Below, one piece after another: positions 11,338-20,456 of a stretch of DNA of 64,000 nt; position 1 is the first letter of the stretch, and each line of letters begins with the position of its first letter. Source of the stretch: Odontocerum albicorne (Eukaryota; Arthropoda; Insecta; Trichoptera; Odontoceridae). The notes beneath the pieces were generated by a model, which saw nothing but the letters and a program-made list of their open reading frames with translations, ran no database searches and had not been told where the DNA came from. The translations under genes and the position numbers were made by a program. The stretch spans positions 12,097,452 through 12,161,451 of the forward strand of contig OX463859.1 in NCBI GenBank assembly GCA_949825065.1, in the 5' to 3' direction.

Positions 11338-11700
11338 TTAGAAGGAAACATGCACACACAACCTTACAAAATATTAGAAGGAAAAAGGCCCATACAACCT
11401 TACAAAATAAGTAGAAGGAAACTGGTACATACAACCTTACAAAATAATTAAAAATAAACTGGCACATACAACCTTACAAAATAATTAGAAGGAAACTGGC
11501 ACATACAACCTTACAAAATATTAGAAGGAAACAGGCACATACAACCTTACAAAATATTAGAAGAAAACAAGCACATACAACCTTACAAAATATTAGAAGG
11601 AAACAGGCACATACAGCCTTACAAAATAATTAGAAGGAAACAGGCCCATACAACCTTGCAAAATATTAGAAGGAAACAGACACATACAACCTTACAAAAC
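11338..11700. repeat. 36-38-bp tandem repeat, about 10 copies, within Rep-B
   Basis: The unit is TTAGAAGGAAACAGGCACAT plus ACAACCTTACAAAATA. Ten units are recognisable, with small indels (TATTAG vs TAATTAG). Rep-B sequence lies on both sides (11076-11170 and 11700-11815), so the array lies inside a Rep-B copy. Confidence 0.9.
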
Positions 11701-11815
11701 ATGTATATTTATTATGTAATATTTTTAACCTGTCAATAATAGTGCATTCGATTCCTGAGTTCGATTCGGCGCTTTTGATGAGAGTCTGATCTCTAAACGG
11801 CACTTTTATAATTTA
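11700..11815 (+). repeat. Rep-B 3' module
   Basis: ACCTGTCAATAATAGTGCATT, GAGTTCGATTCGGCGC and GAGAGTCTGATCTCTAAACG match the Rep-B 3' region elsewhere. Confidence 0.75.
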
Positions 11816-11878
11816 TTGATTATTTTATTAATATTAGTTATGGTATTAAATTATTTGTTTCATCTCTTACGGCCTTTA

Positions 11879-11975
11879 GATTACGGGTTGAGTCGTCGTT
11901 GCTAGACCTCGAAGTCAAGGATCCCCTCGCCTTTCCAACGTTAATTCAGTTGGAAAGCGAAGCTGTGCTGTGGAG
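11879..11975 (-). repeat. Unclassified dispersed repeat (family C)
   Basis: On the reverse strand it reads AGCTTCGCTTTCCAACTGAA, AACGTTGGAAAGGCGAGGGG, ATCC, then CGAGGTCTAGCAACGACG. Related sequences lie at 45283-45362 and 60995-61100. Confidence 0.6.
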
Positions 11976-11979
11976 TTTT

Positions 11980-12540
11980 GTTTCTGTCTTTTTTTTTTTC
12001 ATGAGTGAGTGAGTGAGCCTTTGCACACCAGCAAAATCATCGATCACACCGCTATACTGGATCCGATGCCACTCCTAAGATAGACGATTGTAGTATACCG
12101 GCAAGTTTTTCCCTTATTTTGAACGAATAGATACGACAAAAGTCATACGTATACTTGTCCCTCCGAATCCTAGACGGAAAAAATGGCTGTGTAATTTGAG
12201 AGGAGTAACACTTTTATTCTCTTTTCGAAGTGAGGGAGTCGTTGTTACACACCTGCAAACTCACCTGCCAAACTGGTTGAGTACTTCTGCATTTGAGGCT
12301 AGTAATTTGAATTTATTTTATTAAATATTGTTTTTATAGTCTTATTATAATAAGACATTATCATAAGGGCATTATATTATTGTATTATTTATGTTTTACC
12401 TTGAGGTTGCTTAAAATTTACACTTTATTCAAATAAATGTGTAAACAACACTTACACGCAGTATCAAGAATGTAACACCAATTGGGTGGACTTCAAACCT
12501 CTGTCTTAGGTTGACTTTGAGAAATATAAATACAAAGACA
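11980..12540. other. No recognisable gene
   Basis: A short GAGT tetranucleotide run lies at 12003-12017. The rest is unassigned. Confidence 0.4.
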
Positions 12541-12546
12541 TGGGCT

Positions 12547-12765
12547 CGAATTGTATTGTATTCCATTTTCGTTGTTTACAGTGCAACCTGTCGGGCTTAT
12601 TGCCATGTGGCAACACATTCCAACTAAAGAGAAAGATTTTAAAAAGATCTTAAGTGAAAACCAGACTGGAGTTCTTTTTAAAAATCTGTGTTCCAGCGGA
12701 ATTTGAACCCACAACCTCCTGGTTGGGAGTTAGGCGTCTTACCAAGTAGGTCACGGAGGTTCGAA
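12547..12765 (-). repeat. SINE-A, near full length
   Basis: On the reverse strand: the head ACCTCCGTGACCTACTTGGTA (A box), then a B-box-like GGGTTCAAATTCCGC, a spacer with CAGTCTGGTTTTCACTTAAG, and then the tail GCCACATGGCAATAAGCCCG...GTAAACAACGAAAATGG. It ends in an AATACA-type repeat. The tail matches LINE-B 3' ends. Confidence 0.82.
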
Positions 12766-12849
12766 TTTATAGTCCGACCTCAATACTTTATACTAAATCT
12801 TAAGATTTTTTGCTGAAGAACTAAGTATTTCAAGTTGAATTTTGTTTAA

Positions 12850-13015
12850 ATTTGTCACACGTTGGAAATGTAAAAGTCAGAGAAATCATAAAAACTGTAC
12901 GAGAAATTGTATGGATGTTGAAGATGCGAAAGATGTGTGTCGTTTTAGGAAAGTCTAACGCTCTTTATTCTCTGCCTACACCGATAGGGAGACGGCGTGA
13001 TGGTAAGTAGATTAC
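12850..13015 (+). pseudogene. LINE-A extreme 3' end
   Basis: NCMDVEDAKDVCRFRKV-like coding at 12918-12955 is followed by NALYSLPTPIGRRRDG-like decay and a GATGGTAAGTA tail. Confidence 0.65.
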
Positions 13016-13019
13016 AATC

Positions 13020-13490
13020 TGAAGGACATGAGGTCTGACTAAATACAAATCACATTTTAAAGTTAGAAATTAGTATTTATTATTTAGATTGAACTGTGAA
13101 TTCGGGTCATAAATTTAAATGCAATAGTACCAATGCTATTTGTGTATTAAAAATTACCCTTATAGTATTAAAATTATTTCCTTATTAACTAACGTCTGGT
13201 AAAATTAAACTAGTGTGATACCGATAAGCTCGAATATCGTAATAGAGAATGGTTGCCAGCCATCTTGTGAATGGGAGACACCTGTGCCTATATTAATTTA
13301 CTATGTACAAGCTGTTGTACTTCAGAAAGCACAGTATTTACAGACCAAACAGGTATGCAGTTTTAATCTGCTGAAATATTTTATCATATGTTGTGTGTGT
13401 TAGATAGTTTTATATGACGATATTTTTGTTTTTTTAATAAGTATAAGATAATTTATGGACTGACTTTCAATGTTTCCTTCTATAAAAATA
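13020..13490. other. No recognisable feature
   Basis: AT-rich. A 62-codon frame at 13215-13403 has no recognised similarity and is not called. Confidence 0.4.
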
Positions 13491-13491
13491 T

Positions 13492-13560
13492 CATTTACCT
13501 GATCTAATCATACTTTCCTTGATTTTCCTCTCTCACGCCTACCACTCATATTCGCACTAT
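13492..13560 (-). pseudogene. LINE-A fragment (reverse)
   Basis: CTGATCTAATCATACTTTCC and CTCACGCCTACCACTCATAT are the complement of the RGRPRKxWLDQ region. It is cut at 13560 by the T1 element. Confidence 0.6.
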
Positions 13561-13561
13561 A

Positions 13562-14330
13562 CAGGTGCCCCAACACTTGGAATGATTATAAATTCAGTAT
13601 TTATAAATGTATTCAGTGTTAATTGAGGTATGTAAACGACCTCCGTGACCTAGTTGGTAAAATGTTTTCTTCCAGCCCACAGGTTACGGGTTCGATTCTC
13701 GTTGGAAACCTGTTTTTCAAAAGGTTTTCAGACTGGTTTTCACTTTAGATCTTATAAACCTCTTTCTATATGTACTGTATACAAATAGTGTTATAGATGA
13801 TTCGCTCGGGCGCTGTAATAGCTTGCCAGACATCATTTGTTTAATAATTGTAGAGGTTGATCTCTAAACGCCGCGGCCTACATCAAATTGTATTTTTAAT
13901 GAATGAGTTAATAAATATATCTAAGATTTAGATTCCAAAGTAACGAAGATAAACGTAGATTTTTTAAATTGTCTGCTGATAGCATACACCGCTCATAACG
14001 TGGAATCACAAATATCACGAATCATTTGTTTTGGTATTTGGGCACATTCTCTTGCAATGGCTGCTTTCAATTCATTAACTATTGCCGGTTATGTACAATA
14101 AACTTGATCTTTGACAAGTCACCATAAAAAGTCTGCTGGCATGAGATTTGGGGAGCGCGGAAGGTATTCAATGCTACCTGTATCTATATTTCAATCTGTT
14201 CGGCAAATTTTCATCAAGAGGTGTTATCATCCCTAAACACCTCGCGAATGCGTGTTATGACAAATTCTTGCAGCAAGTTCAAGTAATAAACACAGTATAA
14301 TAGTGTATATACATTTGTTTTGGGACATCC
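13562..14330 (-). mobile_element. T1 Tc1/mariner-superfamily relic, interrupted by a SINE composite
   Basis: The ends are CAGGTGCCCCAA and the complement of GGATGTCCCAAAAC. TA dinucleotides flank at 13560-13561 and 14331-14332. Reverse-strand coding keeps the transposase C-terminus (IPKQMIRDICDSTLSAV-like, 13980-14060) with stops, so it is dead. Homologous sequence lies at 25450-25917. A ~298-bp insert (13613-13910) splits it near the 5' end. Confidence 0.7.
13613..13910 (+). mobile_element. Composite SINE-A + Rep-B-like module inserted in T1
   Basis: SINE-A head (CCTCCGTGACCTAGTTGGTA, GGGTTCGATTCTCGTTGGA) and spacer are followed by GATTCGCTCGGGCGCTG and a degraded Rep-B 3' module ending CTCTAAACGCCGCGG. 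Imperfect 10-bp direct repeats flank it (ATAAATGTAT 13603-13612, ATAAATATAT 13911-13920), as for a retroposon. The same SINE/Rep-B junction occurs at 38800-38840. Confidence 0.72.
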
Positions 14331-14334
14331 TATA

Positions 14335-14840
14335 CATTTATTTTGTTAGTATTTCTTCATTCATTCGTTCACATGCCCAAACCACCCAAATTGTATATCA
14401 TAATAATGTATAACTTAAAGCCATCATTTATAAATTTTCCTCGATACCCTAAATTTGACCTACTTTCGTCTAGAACACTATAAAACCTAGATGAGATCCC
14501 TGATGCACACCTGTACTCATAACTTTGGAAGACCATCTATTATTTAGAATTACAAAATGTTATTGCCTTCGAGTATAACTAATCTCTGGCATTTATCCCT
14601 GATTGGGTGGGAGGCAGGAGGGCTCCAGACCGTTACTCGTTCAATACTAGACCCTATCGAGTGACCGTTACCCCGAGTTGAACGCCCTATATATCTGTAT
14701 ATGAGTCAGGATGGATATAGGTAACTGAGGTCATTAGGAGCATTCCTTACTCCATTTTTTAACTTGTCGATTTAACTGTATTTGAAGCTTTGGATATTTC
14801 GAAGGTCTGTGGTAATTAAGTTTTTCATTTATTTATGATG
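14335..14840. other. No recognisable feature
   Basis: Mixed AT-rich and moderate-GC sequence. It shows no ORF, repeat family or RNA that I can support. Confidence 0.4.
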
Positions 14841-14844
14841 ACTA

Positions 14845-14925
14845 GCCCCTTAGTCTAGTTGGTACGACGTTGCTCTTACACTCGGAGACTTCGGGTTCGA
14901 TACAAAAAAAGTGACCCAATCGTGT
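14845..14925 (+). repeat. SINE-A head fragment
   Basis: CCTTAGTCTAGTTGGTACGA (A box) and ACTTCGGGTTCGATACAAAA (damaged B box) are separated by tRNA-like distance. There is no tail. Confidence 0.65.
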
Positions 14926-15054
14926 TAAAGAGTTTATCTGGTAACAATATTCTCCGTTGCAGGTCCATTGGTAGAAACGTCTACATTTTAATGTGAATAG
15001 AATGTGAAATTTTATGTAGGACTTGAAGACATTCCTTTTTGGAAGATTTTATCT

Positions 15055-15335
15055 AAATTCATTTATATGAACACTACACTACACCTAAAGCCGAATGTGT
15101 TACAATCATACATCGGAAGATCTACAAAAGTTTCTTTGTGATTCGTCTTCCCTTGGTAAGTTTTCTAAGGTTTTCTTACCAAATATATATTTCTAAACAT
15201 ATGCAGATGCGGGGACGTCCCTTATCTGCTAGCCGCAGCCACCACCTTTATATACTTACACTTAATTTATATAATAGTTTTGTAATGTTGTTAACCTGTC
15301 ATTAAAAATATGTTCGAATCTCGAGTAAGTGAGTT
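15055..15335 (+). repeat. Rep-B copy
   Basis: CACCTAAAGCCGAATGTGTT, CATCGGAAGATCTACAAAAG, AACATATGCAGATGCGGGGA, AGCCGCAGCCACCACCTTTA and TAACCTGTCATT appear in order. It stops before the GAGGAGAGT module. Confidence 0.75.
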
Positions 15336-15339
15336 CTTT

Positions 15340-15580
15340 TTTATTTATATAATAAAGCAATATATTATACATAAATTGGCTAAAAACTATAAATAACTTC
15401 TAATTTATTACAGAAGATCTAACATATTAAACTTATCTGATTTCTGTATATTATATCAGTTATTCAGTTTTGTTACATTCAGTACTATTATAACTATAAA
15501 TTAACTAGATTTTAATTTCCTATGGGTAATTTTTCTTTATCTTAATATTTAATTTCTTAGAAATAGTAAACGCCTACATA
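15340..15580. other. No recognisable feature
   Basis: Very AT-rich, nothing supported. Confidence 0.4.
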
Positions 15581-15584
15581 CCAA

Positions 15585-15770
15585 CTTGCATTGTATTGTA
15601 TTACACTTTCGTTGTATACAGTACAGCCTAGCGGGCTTATTGCCATATAACGATCTCTTCCAACCAACAAGAAAGATATTAAATAGGCCTTAAGTGAAAA
15701 CCAAACTGGAATCCTTTTTTTAAGTCTGGGTTCCAGCGGGATTTGACAGGCATCTTACCACGGAGGTCAT
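15585..15770 (-). repeat. SINE-A copy with deleted B-box region
   Basis: The tail (GTATTACACTTTCGTTGTAT...AGCGGGCTTATTGCCATA) and spacer (GCCTTAAGTGAAAACCAAAC) are complete. The head retains GGTTCCAGCGGGATTTGA and then jumps to CATCTTACCACGGAGGTC, losing about 20 bp. Confidence 0.78.
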
Positions 15771-15814
15771 CACTTATAACTAGATAACAATTCTTATAAC
15801 TAATTATTTTGTTT

Positions 15815-15885
15815 ATTAGGTACTTTTAACAATGAGAGAGCCTTGAGGAGAGTAAGCTCTCTAAACGACGCTATGTACATATTGT
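15815..15885 (+). repeat. Rep-B 3' module fragment
   Basis: GAGCCTTGAGGAGAGTAAGC followed by TCTCTAAACGACGCTATG. Confidence 0.65.
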
Positions 15886-15947
15886 TCTTTTATTCGTCGT
15901 TGTTGCTGAAACGATGTCAACGAATGTTGTTACTGATATGAGCAGAT

Positions 15948-16730
15948 TATTGGTATGGTACAACCAGTTCCAATTAATCAGAAAGACGTTAACCCTTCCT
16001 TCCCTGTGATGTGTAACTAGTACACATTGCTTCTAAAAACTTTAATATTTCTATAAATAATATAAATACTGGGTTCAGAATTTATGTATTCATTATATTT
16101 TTTTCATTGAATGAAAAAAATACAATTAATAATAATTAGCACTTATCGGCCACATCAGAGATATTTTGTGAAAATCGGAAATCAATTCACCAATACAATC
16201 AAACGTGTACCAGTATGTGACGTAGGTATATTCATTCTAAAAAAACTGCTAAAGGTGAGGAAGCGACGCTATTCACATCGCACTCTCACTCTACTTTGGT
16301 ATATGGGAACGCAAGAAATAAAATCTCAGTTCGCTCGCTTCTCTCGCTTCAGTAGCTCGCGAGCTTTCGTTTGAGGAGGTCGTTTCGCCCGTTTTGTGAA
16401 CATCGGCCGATTTTTTTTTTCATGTTTTCAATTATTAAATTTCAATTAATATCACTTTTGACTTCAAATTTAATTAATTTAAGCGATTGGCTATGAATAT
16501 TCTTATTTTTTCCGATTTTAAATCGCTCATTTTTACATGTGTATTGAATACAGAGCAACGGAACGAGCGGATTTTTTAGCACAGGAAGGGAAAGGTTAAA
16601 GAGGCCTTAAGTGAAAACTAGACTGCAACCCTTTTTGAAATAAATTGGGTACCAACAGGAATGGAACACACAACCTACGGATCAGTAAATAGGTGTCCTA
16701 CCAACTAGGCTATATGGTAGACTTCGTCTC
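15948..16730 (-). repeat. SINE-A split by a TTAA-flanked element
   Basis: The left part (15948-15992) has TTCCAATTAATCAGAAAGACG; the right part (16596-16730) has AGAGGCCTTAAGTGAAAAC, GGTACCAACAGGAATGG and CCTACCAACTAGGCTATA. Together they form one SINE-A of the 'GGTACC' subfamily. The joined sequence GAAAGACGTTAAAGAGGCC matches uninterrupted copies such as 52625-52650. Confidence 0.85.
15993..16595. mobile_element. piggyBac-like non-autonomous element (603 bp)
   Basis: It starts CCCTTCCTTCCCTGTG and ends with the complement of CCTTTCCCTTCCTGTG, giving a 16-bp imperfect TIR. It is exactly flanked by TTAA at 15989-15992 and 16596-16599 inside a SINE-A. The interior has a locally GC-rich stretch around 16250-16410 (CTCGCTTCTCTCGCTTCAGT) but no transposase. 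An 87-codon frame at 16111-16374 has no recognised similarity. Confidence 0.85.
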
Positions 16731-16734
16731 GAAT

Positions 16735-16960
16735 ATATGATGTAGACTGGATCCTATTTGCTAAAATTCAATAATATAATTTATAGGTTTATAGACCCTT
16801 CGGATCATTGATCTCCTTAATAGTTCTCTTCCAAGTATTTTTAGAATGAGCAATAGTCTTCCAATAAGATATCAATCAAGATTAAATTATCCCATATAAT
16901 ACTAAGAAGAAAAAAACAATAAATCATAGACCCACCAAACTACCTGATCAATATTTCATT
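16735..16960. other. No recognisable feature
   Basis: AT-rich sequence between two TTAA-flanked elements. Confidence 0.4.
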
Positions 16961-16962
16961 AA

Positions 16963-17147
16963 CCCCTTGCTTACCCAACAGGGTGTAATGAACGGGATCG
17001 GTCCCGTCCTAAAAGCAGACCGTTATAATGTTTTCTTAACAGCCATCTAACTGTTAACCAGAGTGGATGGGAACAGATGTATAAATGGGTTAGACCAGGA
17101 CACGTTATCATATTTTTTTACTGAGGAATGCGGAACGCGTAAATGGG
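16963..17147. mobile_element. Candidate short TTAA-flanked MITE
   Basis: TTAA lies at 16959-16962 and 17148-17151. The ends CCCCTTGCTTACCC and the complement of CCCATTTACGCG are only weakly similar. Interior GGGATCGGTCCC is a small hairpin. It is a plausible piggyBac-type MITE, but the TIR is poor. Confidence 0.42.
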
Positions 17148-17319
17148 TTAAGGTGGGTTGACCTCTTTTCCAAAAAAATATTTACTATTACGCATAAATG
17201 ATTCAAACCACATTTTACCTGTTATAATATATTATTATAATTAGGGATACATTACGCCGATTTAAAAAAAAAACATGTTTAAGAAGAATTTAATATTAAC
17301 TTTTATACTGATATTTTTT

Positions 17320-17400
17320 GTTCATTTTATGTATGTTTTATATTTGTCAATCCCGAGTTGGAGCATATTTGAGGAGAGTCTGCTCTCTGAACGGCGCTTT
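17320..17400 (+). repeat. Rep-B 3' module
   Basis: TGTCAATCCCGAGTTGGAGC, then GAGGAGAGTCTGCTCTCTGA and ACGGCGCTTT. Confidence 0.72.
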
Positions 17401-17404
17401 ATAA

Positions 17405-17905
17405 ATTATAATTTTATTGTAAAAAAACTGAGAGGAGCCAAATAAATGCTGTAGAAATGCGTGCATTGAGAAGAATACATGGAATGACAATGTATGGCAG
17501 AATACGGAATGAAGTTATTAGGGATGACGGTGAAATTAAAGCTTACTAGTTGCAACCCGTGAAATATTCACGGAAGTAAAACAAATTCAACATTTATGAA
17601 AATATACCAGTCATAAATGTAGAATTTGTTTACATATATCATTTATACATCGTCCCCTTTTACACCGGTTCAAAAATTGTAAGCTAGGTATTTAAAATTC
17701 GTTCAGTTATCACGGATCCACCGAGATTCAAATTTCGAATTACTTTCGGAGATAATCCAAGTATTCCTCTCTCGTTCTCTTGTATTCAAAATTCAATTGT
17801 CGTATTCTTTCTTTGGCGACAGCCGTCGTACGGGTTTTGGCCTATTTATATTATGATATATTGAGTAAAATGAAGAAAACCACGCTGAAATGGTTTGGAC
17901 ATGTG
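17405..17905 (+). pseudogene. LINE-A fragment split by a Helitron
   Basis: GTAGAAATGCGTGCATTGAG (VEMRALR) and GACAATGTATGGCAGAATAC (TMYGRIR) precede the insert. TATATTGAGTAAAATGAAG and CTGAAATGGTTTGGACATG (LKWFGHV) follow it. Joining 17545 to 17857 restores the LINE-A order seen at 1190-1250. Confidence 0.82.
17546..17856 (-). mobile_element. Non-autonomous Helitron (311 bp)
   Basis: On the reverse strand it begins TCATAATATAAATAGGCC after an A. It ends with a CCCGTGAA-TAT-TTCACGGG hairpin, then TTGCAA and the terminal CTAG, followed by T. This is the Helitron 5'-TC / 3'-hairpin-CTRR pattern with insertion between A and T and no target duplication. No Rep/helicase is encoded. A second 21-bp hairpin (17579-17599 with 17611-17631, one mismatch) is present. 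Confidence 0.8.
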
Positions 17906-17909
17906 AATT

Positions 17910-18280
17910 AAATATTTATTTATTTTCTTAATACAAGCTTAGCTCAGTTACATTGAAAAATACAAAAAATGTTAACATTAAAAAAAATGACAAATATGCA
18001 TACATTTAAACACACATACCCGCATATATACACATACATACACACATATTATATTCAAAGTCACTTAAATACGTTGATGAGTGCTTTCTAACGCCCCCAA
18101 TCTTAGAAGAAATTTTTCTTTTGCTTTTGGTAATGTGATATGAAATATCTCAATACCCGAAGCAGTCCCGTTCAAAATGTGTCGGTGCCAAAGGTGTCGG
18201 TTCGAACTGCTACTCCCTTCGAACGACACAGGCACTTTTTCCGCCTATTATTCGAGGGTATATCTATTCTTTAAAAAAAT
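17910..18280. other. No gene; CA-rich stretch near 18015-18050
   Basis: A short ACACATACA-type microsatellite lies near 18010-18050. GC-richer unassigned sequence follows at 18165-18255 (AAAGGTGTCGGTTCGAACTG). Confidence 0.4.
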
Positions 18281-18284
18281 ATAT

Positions 18285-18430
18285 AGAAATCATCAATAAT
18301 AGAATATTGTGCATGACGAGATGTATGAATGTGAAAGAGGTGAAAATTGTCTGCTTGGATAGAAAGGTTTAAACATCTGTTATATTTGCTTACCCCGCAA
18401 GGAATACAGCGTGATGGTATGTATGCATGT
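18285..18430 (+). pseudogene. LINE-A extreme 3' end
   Basis: MNVKEVKIVCLDRKV-like coding at 18325-18368, then CYICLPRKEYSVMVCM and a GTATGTATGCATG tail. Confidence 0.62.
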
Positions 18431-18439
18431 TTTTTTCTA

Positions 18440-18855
18440 TGAACAAAAATATCAAATATGTACATAAATTTCTTATAATGAATTATCAGTAACTAAACAA
18501 GAAATGGATTTCATAGAAATAACGAGTAGATCGATGCTTTATAAGTTGTCAAACAGTTATTTTATATAAATGGGTACCTGTAAGTACTAAGGAATCAGTT
18601 AGATTAGAAAAAGTCCACAGTTAGACGACGCGAGTCTTTATAGTACTCCCGTCATCTTAGGTACACTTAACCGCCCACTATAATGTCCTCGGAGTACTCA
18701 AACCTCGCTTAACCGCCTTCCTCAATACTTGGACTTAAGCCATGAGGCGTTCAGAAAATAATAGCATGGACTAAACGGCTTACAAATCACCATTTTATTC
18801 ACCTTTTTGTAGGAAAAGTTATAGTAATAAAATAAATAAATTTGAATAAGTACAT
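18440..18855. other. No recognisable feature
   Basis: Unassigned sequence. Moderate-GC block at 18610-18770 without any match I recognise. Confidence 0.4.
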
Positions 18856-18859
18856 GTTT

Positions 18860-19018
18860 TCCTCAACCACGACCTCTCTCACATTTTCACTGTGTATTTT
18901 CTTTATTAATTCGTTCTACATGATCTTACCACCTCAGAATGCTCTTCTTCATCTTACTTGGTACGTCAGGGTTTAATTCACATTCATCCTAAATGGCACC
19001 ATTTCGTATTCTGTCATG
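18860..19018 (-). pseudogene. LINE-A fragment (reverse)
   Basis: CACATTTTCACTGTGTATTT, CATGATCTTACCACCTCAGA and CATTTCGTATTCTGTCATGC are the complement of the FGHV.RM to MYDRIRN region. It continues into the 41-bp array. Confidence 0.62.
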
Positions 19019-19260
19019 CATTCCCCATATATTCTTCTCATTACACTTATTCTGTCATACATTCCCTATGTATTCTTCTCATTACACTTATTTTGTCATA
19101 CATTCCCCATGTATTCTTCTCATTACACTTACTCTGTCATACGTTCCCCATGTATTCTTCTCATTACACTTACTCTGTCATACATTCCCCATGTATTCTT
19201 CTCATTACACTTATTTTGTCATACATTCCCCATGTATTCTTCTCATTACACTTATTTTAC
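19019..19260. repeat. 41-bp tandem repeat, 6 copies, from a LINE-A segment
   Basis: Units start CATTCCCCATGTATTCTTCT at 19019, 19060, 19101, 19142, 19183 and 19224. The reverse complement reads MRRIHG..YDRI, the same LINE-A segment found in the 74-bp and 31-bp arrays. Because 41 is not a multiple of 3, three overlapping repetitive frames arise as artefacts. Confidence 0.92.
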
Positions 19261-19373
19261 AGTATTTATTCGGCTCCTTTCAAACTACCACGTTTCACTT
19301 CCTTACTTCAAAGTTGTAACTAGAATACTGTTTACGTCTTAGAGACAGGTCTTAGAATATGTGAGTATTAATA

Positions 19374-19925
19374 AAGGGTCTTTCAAATTAAGCGTTTTCT
19401 TTAATTCATTTTTTTTTATTCTTGAATAAAACACACAATTTGCTTTCATTTCAAAAAACTTTTTATTGGTCATTGAAGTATAATGTATGAAATTTAAACA
19501 CAAAAAACGATATCCGCCAAATAAATGTCCACCTCTTGCAGCTCCACAGATGTCCACTCTTTTGTCAAAATTTTCGATGAATTTTTGGCATAATTGCAGT
19601 TCTAACTCACCAATAACGCGAATAATTTCATCCTTCAGCTCAGGAATTGATTAGGGGTCATTCTTATAGACCTGGCTTTTCACGTAACCCCAGAAAAAAT
19701 AATTCAACGGTGTCAGATCTTGGTGGCCAATTAACATCACAATTTCCGGAGATTACAGTACATAAAATAATTCTCAGTTTGAACGCATTGTTGTATTGTA
19801 TACGACTCCATTTTTATAAATGTCACACATTACACTTCTCAAATATCACAAGATCCAGGCAAATTCGCGACACCATCTGTGTTTTATTCAAGTTTTAAAA
19901 AAAACGCTCAATTTGAAAGACCCTA
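19374..19925 (-). mobile_element. T2 non-autonomous Tc1/mariner-like element
   Basis: The TIR is AGGGTCTTTCAAATTAAGCG with a near-identical complement at the right end. TA flanks at 19372-19373 and 19926-19927. On the reverse strand an N-terminal piece (MESYTIQQCVQ) lies close to a C-terminal piece (ELKDEIIRVIGELE, NFDKRVDI, GHLF). The catalytic core between them is missing. A copy with the same layout sits at 28896-29450, so the deleted form itself multiplied. Confidence 0.78.
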
Positions 19926-20180
19926 TATACGTATTGATCATAATATAACAATATACTCGTATAAGGGCTAGTTAGTAGCAGATTCTCTTCAAGGGCATTT
20001 CAACCAGAGAATCAAGTCTATTATTCAAAGATTGAAAATAGGACCAGAGTGATTGTATTACATTGACTAAAGTAAACTGGAAATAACAGTATACATAAAG
20101 AGTTCCTCTTGCTGGGACGAATTGAGTAAATTATATAGGTTTATCAAATATATTTTCAGGCTTTCGCGGTTCATCGTATC
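19926..20180. other. No recognisable feature
   Basis: AT-rich, unassigned. Confidence 0.4.
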
Positions 20181-20185
20181 AGCTG

Positions 20186-20347
20186 AATAAGGTTTTCCAG
20201 AGTGTTTTACTGCGTAGTAGTCCGTTGTCAACTTCGCCATTATGGCGAAGTTGACAACGAAAAAACCATGAAGATGAAAACTTCAACATTTTCGAAACGT
20301 CGACACCGTAAGTGAAACCACGCGGTAAAACCCTTTTAAAACCTTAT
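20186..20347. repeat. Nested inverted repeat with perfect 18-bp hairpin
   Basis: CGTTGTCAACTTCGCCAT (20223-20240) is followed after one base by its exact complement (20242-20259). Outside this, AATAAGGTTTTCCAGAG...TTTTACTGCG and CGCGGTAAAACCC...AAAACCTTATT are imperfect inverted repeats. GAAGATGAAAACTTC and TTTCGAAACGTCG resemble wording common at Penelope-like element ends. That attribution is a guess. Confidence 0.6.
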
Positions 20348-20456
20348 TGAACTTATATGGAGTTTTTTTTACTGTGGAAACGTTTCCTCACACCGTTTTA
20401 TGTATAACACTGTTAACGTGCCAATGATGGATTTTATTTGTTTTTGATTTTTAATA

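Noticed and set aside
18958..19342. Three overlapping ~110-codon repetitive frames
   Set aside because: The 41-bp period shifts the frame each unit so all three read the same; the array is antisense LINE-A sequence.
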